From assembly GCA_003140215.1 (NCBI GenBank), contig PLJL01000004.1:1147762-1211761 (forward strand): a stretch of DNA of 64,000 nucleotides, read 5' to 3'. This DNA is from Vulcanimicrobiota bacterium (GTDB taxonomy: Bacteria > Vulcanimicrobiota > Vulcanimicrobiia > Vulcanimicrobiales > Vulcanimicrobiaceae). Shown here piece by piece: positions 60,584 to 64,000 of the stretch (positions within the stretch are counted from its first letter, which is position 1; every line of letters starts with the position of its first letter). The position numbers were made by a program, and so were the translations under genes. The notes beneath the pieces were generated by a model that had not been told where the DNA came from, made no database searches, and was given only the letters and a program-made list of their open reading frames with translations.

Positions 60584-61417
60584 ATGACCCTGACCATCGA
60601 CGGCCGCCGGATCGCCTACGACGATACCGGCGGCGCCGGTGTGCCGCTGGTGTTGCTGCACGGCTTTCCGCTCGACCGCACCGTGTGGGACGAGCAGATG
60701 CCGGCGCTCGCGGGCACGCGGGTGATCCGCATCGATCTGCGCGGCTGCGGCGAGTCCGAGCCCAGCGACGGTCCGGCGCTGATGGAAGCGCTCGCCGGCG
60801 ACGTCGCCGGGGTGCTCGATGCGCTGGGCGTCGGGCGCGCCGCCCTGGCCGGCCACTCGATCGGCGGCTACGTGGCGCTGTCGTTCTTCCGGATGTTCGC
60901 CGAGCGGGTCGCGGGGCTCGCGCTAATCGCCAGCCACGTCGCCCAGGACGCCGGGCGCGACGCGAGCGCCGATTGCGCGCAGCGCGAGCTCGCCGCCGGC
61001 CGCGACGCGCTCGCCGCGCGGCTCGATAGCGATGGCTCGATGGACGCGGCGGTCGCGAGCTACCTGCCGCGCTACTTCGCGCCGCAGGTCTACCGCGAAC
61101 GGGCCGATCTGGTGGAACGCGGGCGCGCGATGATGCAGCGGCAGAACCCGCACGGCTGCGCGCAGCTCGTGCGCGGGATGAAGGAGCGGCTCGACTCGCA
61201 CGACCTGCTCGGCGACGTCGAGGTCCCGGCACTGGTGCTGGCCGGCGGCGCCGACAGCTACCTGGGGGCCGAGACGCTGCGCGCGACGGCCGCCGCGATG
61301 CGCGACGCCGCGTTCGTGCTGCTCGAGGACGCCGGCCATCTTCCGATGTGGGAAGCGCCCGCGGCGACCGCGGAGGCGCTGGCGTCGTTCGCCCAGCGCG
61401 CCCGCGAATCGTCGTAG
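60584..61417 (+). CDS. Alpha/beta hydrolase
   Basis: The 277-residue protein has HGFPLDRTVW (oxyanion region) and DLRGCGESEPS. Ser92 is the nucleophile in AGHSIGG, Asp224 lies in GGADSY and His252 in AGHLPMWE. This is the pattern of soluble hydrolases close to 3-oxoadipate enol-lactonase and esterases. No signal peptide, unlike its three upstream neighbours. Substrate unknown. Confidence 0.92.
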   Translation: MTLTIDGRRIAYDDTGGAGVPLVLLHGFPLDRTVWDEQMPALAGTRVIRIDLRGCGESEPSDGPALMEALAGDVAGVLDALGVGRAALAGHSIGGYVALSFFRMFAERVAGLALIASHVAQDAGRDASADCAQRELAAGRDALAARLDSDGSMDAAVASYLPRYFAPQVYRERADLVERGRAMMQRQNPHGCAQLVRGMKERLDSHDLLGDVEVPALVLAGGADSYLGAETLRATAAAMRDAAFVLLEDAGHLPMWEAPAATAEALASFAQRARESS

Positions 61418-61421
61418 CGTC

Positions 61422-61889
61422 CTAAGTGAAGATCTGGCCGACCAAACCGCGTGTACAGTTCGTGTTCGGTGCGTTCAAGAACACATTGTAGGTGCGGCCG
61501 GCGAGAAGATTGCTGTTGAGCGTGCCGGCGTAGAAGAAATCATTGGTGTACGGATGCGGACCGCCGACGTCGGCTACCGCCGTCAGGAAACCTGTGTCGA
61601 CCTCGTTACTGTTGTTGCTTTGGTCGACGATGTTCAAGTCGAACTGGTTGGTGAACCCGTTGAGCTGATCGGTGTTCGTGCTGTCGACGATCTCGATGGC
61701 ATTTCCGTTTTGCGAGAACCCGGGAGTTGGGCGCGCGATCGAGATCGAGCCGGCGTTCGAGTCGCAGATTTGATTGCCATTGGGCAGGCCGCTGCCGCTG
61801 CCGCCGCCGCACCCGGCGGCGACCAAGGCGAGGGATGCAACGAAAACTGCGCGCGTGAGGCGCGCGGGATGATGACTGAAGATGCGCAC
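61422..61889 (-). CDS. Small lipoprotein, DUF4397-like
   Basis: The 155-residue protein has a signal peptide and lipobox VAAGC (Cys27), followed by Gly/Ser. The mature part is Asn/Thr-rich with strands (FDLNIVDQSNN, FFYAGTLNSNLLAGRTYNVFL). The AGRTYNVFL end is reminiscent of DUF4397, a surface beta-domain; the match is weak. Codon use is noticeably less GC-rich than in its neighbours, which may mark transfer or selection for a flexible surface protein. Two Cys could pair. The 182-base gap upstream shows no clear promoter. Confidence 0.7.
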   Translation of the reverse strand: MRIFSHHPARLTRAVFVASLALVAAGCGGGSGSGLPNGNQICDSNAGSISIARPTPGFSQNGNAIEIVDSTNTDQLNGFTNQFDLNIVDQSNNSNEVDTGFLTAVADVGGPHPYTNDFFYAGTLNSNLLAGRTYNVFLNAPNTNCTRGLVGQIFT

Positions 61890-62071
61890 GGCGACCTCCT
61901 GACGGGCGGCGCGAACGGGAGAGATTGCGTTTGTACCCCGGGCACCCGAAGTGCTCGGCTGGTAACCCTAACGCAATCCCCGGCGCGAAGTTGCTACGTC
62001 GGAATCGTCGGCGACGCGAGCGAGCGCACGACCTGCCTCAGGCCGCGCGCTGCCAGCAATTTCTCAGGAAA

Positions 62072-62578
62072 CTACAGCCAAGCCGGTTTCTTTCCCGACG
62101 TGTTCCCGCAGTATTTCATGTGTTCGGCATGCGGCACGTACCAGGCGTGGATGTCGAAGTGCGGCACCTCGTAGCCCGGATGACCGTGCGCCTCGTACCA
62201 GATGTCGACGTGGTCGATCGTGTGGCCCGGGAGCGGCTTGAGCTGGTCGTTCCAGTCGCCCTTCAACATCTCGGCGTTGGTCAGCATCAGCTCGGTGAAG
62301 GTGGCTTTGCCCTCGTAGTAGCCGTAGAGCGGCCCGCGCGGGATGTTCTTCGGGTTGATGTAGTGATAGCCCATGGTCGGAATGCAGCCGAACCAGCTCT
62401 TCGCGTCGGCGGGGATGGAGGGCGGGTGGGGACCGCCCAACGGGGTCATCAGCGCGTGCATCATCGCCGGCGTCATCCCGGGCGGCAGCGCCGGCTTGTC
62501 GGCCGCGTTCCCGGCGAGCGGCGAGGCGGCGAGGCACATCGGCAAGGCCAGGCACATCGTCAATAGGCGAAGGTTCAT
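62072..62578 (-). CDS. Secreted protein of unknown function, His-rich C-terminus
   Basis: The 168-residue protein has a signal peptide (residues 1-25, GNAAD). The second half holds many His and aromatic residues: GHTIDHVDIWYEAHGHPGYEVPHFDIHAWYVPHAEHM. Such clusters can bind metal. I associate this pattern loosely with TTHB210/DUF5602-type secreted proteins, without certainty. Two Cys (near 64 and 157) may form a disulfide. AAGGAG precedes the ATG. Confidence 0.75.
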   Translation of the reverse strand: MNLRLLTMCLALPMCLAASPLAGNAADKPALPPGMTPAMMHALMTPLGGPHPPSIPADAKSWFGCIPTMGYHYINPKNIPRGPLYGYYEGKATFTELMLTNAEMLKGDWNDQLKPLPGHTIDHVDIWYEAHGHPGYEVPHFDIHAWYVPHAEHMKYCGNTSGKKPAWL

Positions 62579-62627
62579 ATCGCTCCTTACGCGGTCGGGG
62601 TGTTGCCAGCAATTTCCAAGGTACGCC

Positions 62628-62657
62628 GCAAAACCCCCTCGCCGGGCGGCGAGGGGG
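62628..62657 (-). terminator. Intrinsic terminator of the EF-G-like gene
   Basis: Perfect ten-base arms CCCCCTCGCC and GGCGAGGGGG enclose the loop GGGC at 62634-62657. On the minus strand TTTTGC follows directly. The hairpin begins eight bases past the stop codon. It separates this gene from the secreted-protein gene downstream. Confidence 0.88.
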
Positions 62658-62664
62658 CTGCGGT

Positions 62665-64000
62665 TCAGGCGTGCGCGACCGCGCGTTCCGGCGCGACCTC
62701 GAAGCGCTCGTGGCGCGCGCTGTACGTCCCCAGCCCGGCGGTCGCGGTGCGCAACTCGGTCGCATACCGCGCCAGCTCCGCCTGCGGGACCAGCGCCGAG
62801 ATGCGGTCCCAGCCTTGCTTCTCGGCGCCCTCGAAGCCCAGGATCTGACCGCGCTTGGCGGTGAGCTGCGAGACCGCGGCCGAGAGCGACACCGACGGCA
62901 CCGTGGTCTCGACGCGCATCAGCGGCTCGAGCACGACCGTCCCCAGCTTGTGCAGCGCGTCGCGCACGCCCATCCCCGATGCGGTCTTGAACGCCGCCTC
63001 ACTGGAGTCCACGTCGTGGAACGCGCCGTCGAAGAGCGTCACGTGCAGGTCGGTGACCGGGAAACCGTGGGGCCCGCCGGTGAGCAGCGCTTCGCGCACG
63101 CCTTTCTCGACCGCCGGGAAGAATTGCCGCGGCACGACGCCGCCGACGATCTTCTCGGCGAAGCTCACGCCGGAGCCGCGCTCGCGCACCTCGAAGCGCA
63201 GCTTCACGTCGGCGAACTGTCCGTGTCCGCCGGTCTGGTGCTTGTAGCGCGAGTGGATCTCGGTCCCGCTCTGGATCGTCTCGCGGTAGGCGATCGACGG
63301 CGCGTGGGTCTTGACGTCGACGTTGTACTTGCGAGCCAGCCGTTCGGTCGCCGTCGACACGTGGGTCTCGCCGCTGCCCAGCAACTGCAGCTCGTTGGTG
63401 AACTCGGCGCGCGCGACGCGCAACGCCGGATCCTCGTCGATCAAACGTCCTAGCGCCTGCGACAGCTTCGCTTCGTCGAGCCGCTGCGCCGGCGCGATCG
63501 CGACCGCGAACAGCGGCTCGGCGAGCGGGACGGTCGGCATGACGACCCCCGCATTGGGCGAGCTCAGCGTATCGCCGGTGCACACGCCGTCGAGCCGCGC
63601 CAGCGCGACGATCGCGCCGGGGCCGGCCGAGGTGACGGGCTCTTGGCGCTTGCCGAACAGCCGCGCGATCCCGGAGAGCCGCACCGTCGCGTTGTTGCGC
63701 GATGCGTCGACGAGCGGCGTCGACGGGGTCAGCGTCCCGGTGAACACCCGCACCACGGAGAGCTTTCCTTGTTGCGGGTGCACGATGGTCTTGCAGACCT
63801 GCGCCACGACGGGGCCGTCGGCGCGCGGGACGACCGGCCGGCCGGCGGCGTCTTGACGCGGTTCGGTCGCCGGCGAGGGGAACATGCGCGCCATCGCGTC
63901 GACGAGCGTCGAGACCCCGACGTTCTCTTGCGCGCTGCCGACCAGCACGGGGATGATCTGATCGTGCGCGCAGTCGTCGCACAGGTCGCGCTCGATCTCG
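62665..64000 (-). CDS. Elongation factor G-like protein (5' partial)
   Basis: The frame is open to the right edge of the window. About 445 residues are visible, covering the end of the GTPase domain (IIPVLVGSAQENVGVSTLVDAM) and domains II to V. Domain II has KTIVHPQQGKLSVVRVFTGTL. Domain IV has SRYKHQTGGHGQFADVKLRFE and FPAVEKGVREALLTGG. Domain V starts near GTVVLEPLMRVE and includes RGQILGFEG. The missing N-terminus holds the GTP-binding motifs. The tail after domain V is short. It resembles the second EF-G-like paralogue common in GC-rich bacteria rather than canonical FusA, judging by the divergent domain II and the absence of ribosomal-protein genes nearby. Confidence 0.9.
   Translation of the reverse strand, partial: EIERDLCDDCAHDQIIPVLVGSAQENVGVSTLVDAMARMFPSPATEPRQDAAGRPVVPRADGPVVAQVCKTIVHPQQGKLSVVRVFTGTLTPSTPLVDASRNNATVRLSGIARLFGKRQEPVTSAGPGAIVALARLDGVCTGDTLSSPNAGVVMPTVPLAEPLFAVAIAPAQRLDEAKLSQALGRLIDEDPALRVARAEFTNELQLLGSGETHVSTATERLARKYNVDVKTHAPSIAYRETIQSGTEIHSRYKHQTGGHGQFADVKLRFEVRERGSGVSFAEKIVGGVVPRQFFPAVEKGVREALLTGGPHGFPVTDLHVTLFDGAFHDVDSSEAAFKTASGMGVRDALHKLGTVVLEPLMRVETTVPSVSLSAAVSQLTAKRGQILGFEGAEKQGWDRISALVPQAELARYATELRTATAGLGTYSARHERFEVAPERAVAHA

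Noticed and set aside
62051..62616. 13-base direct repeat TGCCAGCAATTTC on both sides of the gene at 62072-62578, suggesting a target duplication or att sites
   Set aside because: A 13-base match is expected by chance many times in 64 kb, and no integrase or transposase is present.
1..64000. tRNA, rRNA, CRISPR or mobile-element genes
   Set aside because: I scanned the gaps, all under about 220 bases, and saw no cloverleaf, rRNA segment, spaced repeat array or transposase-like protein.

Overview
The window is 64 kb of very GC-rich, gene-dense bacterial DNA. I call 66 protein-coding genes. The first and last are cut by the window edges. I saw no rRNA, tRNA, CRISPR array, insertion sequence or phage gene. 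No stretch above 300 bases lacks a gene; the longest gap, about 211 bases at 57041-57251, carries a candidate promoter. Neighbouring genes are tightly packed. Many overlap by four bases (ATGA, GTGA, TTGA and apparently CTGA), and several convergent pairs overlap at their stop codons.

The organism looks like an aerobic, chemo-organotrophic diderm: it has lipoproteins with lipoboxes, a barrel-like outer-membrane protein and a LolA-like protein. Its respiratory genes resemble the actinobacterial bcc-aa3 type, including a three-helix Rieske protein and a CtaF-like subunit. That mixture, with high GC and no clear proteobacterial operon, suggests a poorly cultured soil phylum such as Eremiobacterota (WPS-2) or a relative. 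This placement is inference; no marker gene here settles it.

Layout. 1-6874: hydrolases, a HiPIP electron carrier, an M48 membrane protease, an orphan sorbitol-dehydrogenase-like small subunit, a DUF4139 protein and a universal stress protein. 6893-8513: a DUF1858-Mrp fusion diverging from a cupin. 8524-16448: respiratory block, with ctaE, qcrA, qcrB, ctaG, a diheme cytochrome c and an SDR on the minus strand, diverging from ctaC, ctaD, a small duplicated protein and ctaF. 16603-26276: a secreted monoheme protein, HemL, PCD, M28 peptidase, cyclophilin, DUF72, MFS and a class A beta-lactamase-like hydrolase. 26273-31975: a cell-wall amidase, an S9 peptidase and a large BNR beta-propeller. 31991-42265: a RuBisCO-like protein and an ABC-2 exporter whose three genes are scattered. 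Interleaved with them are a DNA glycosylase, an AidB-like acyl-CoA dehydrogenase and an overlapping pirin / UBP zinc finger / ClpN / peroxiredoxin stress cassette. 42564-56562: a MalT-like regulator, two tandem Kup transporters, an SMP-30 lactonase, two more transporters, and envelope and hydrolase genes. 56708-64000: a histone H1-like protein, an envelope operon (barrel, GDSL lipoprotein, LolA-like, hydrolase), small secreted proteins and an EF-G-like factor.

Functional themes are aerobic respiration, DNA-alkylation and oxidative stress repair, envelope turnover and potassium/proton homeostasis. The strongest candidates for new biology are the RuBisCO-like protein beside an ABC permease, the pirin-UBP-ClpN-peroxiredoxin cassette, the Mrp protein with relocated cysteines, and the apparent use of CTG as a start codon at four-base overlaps.
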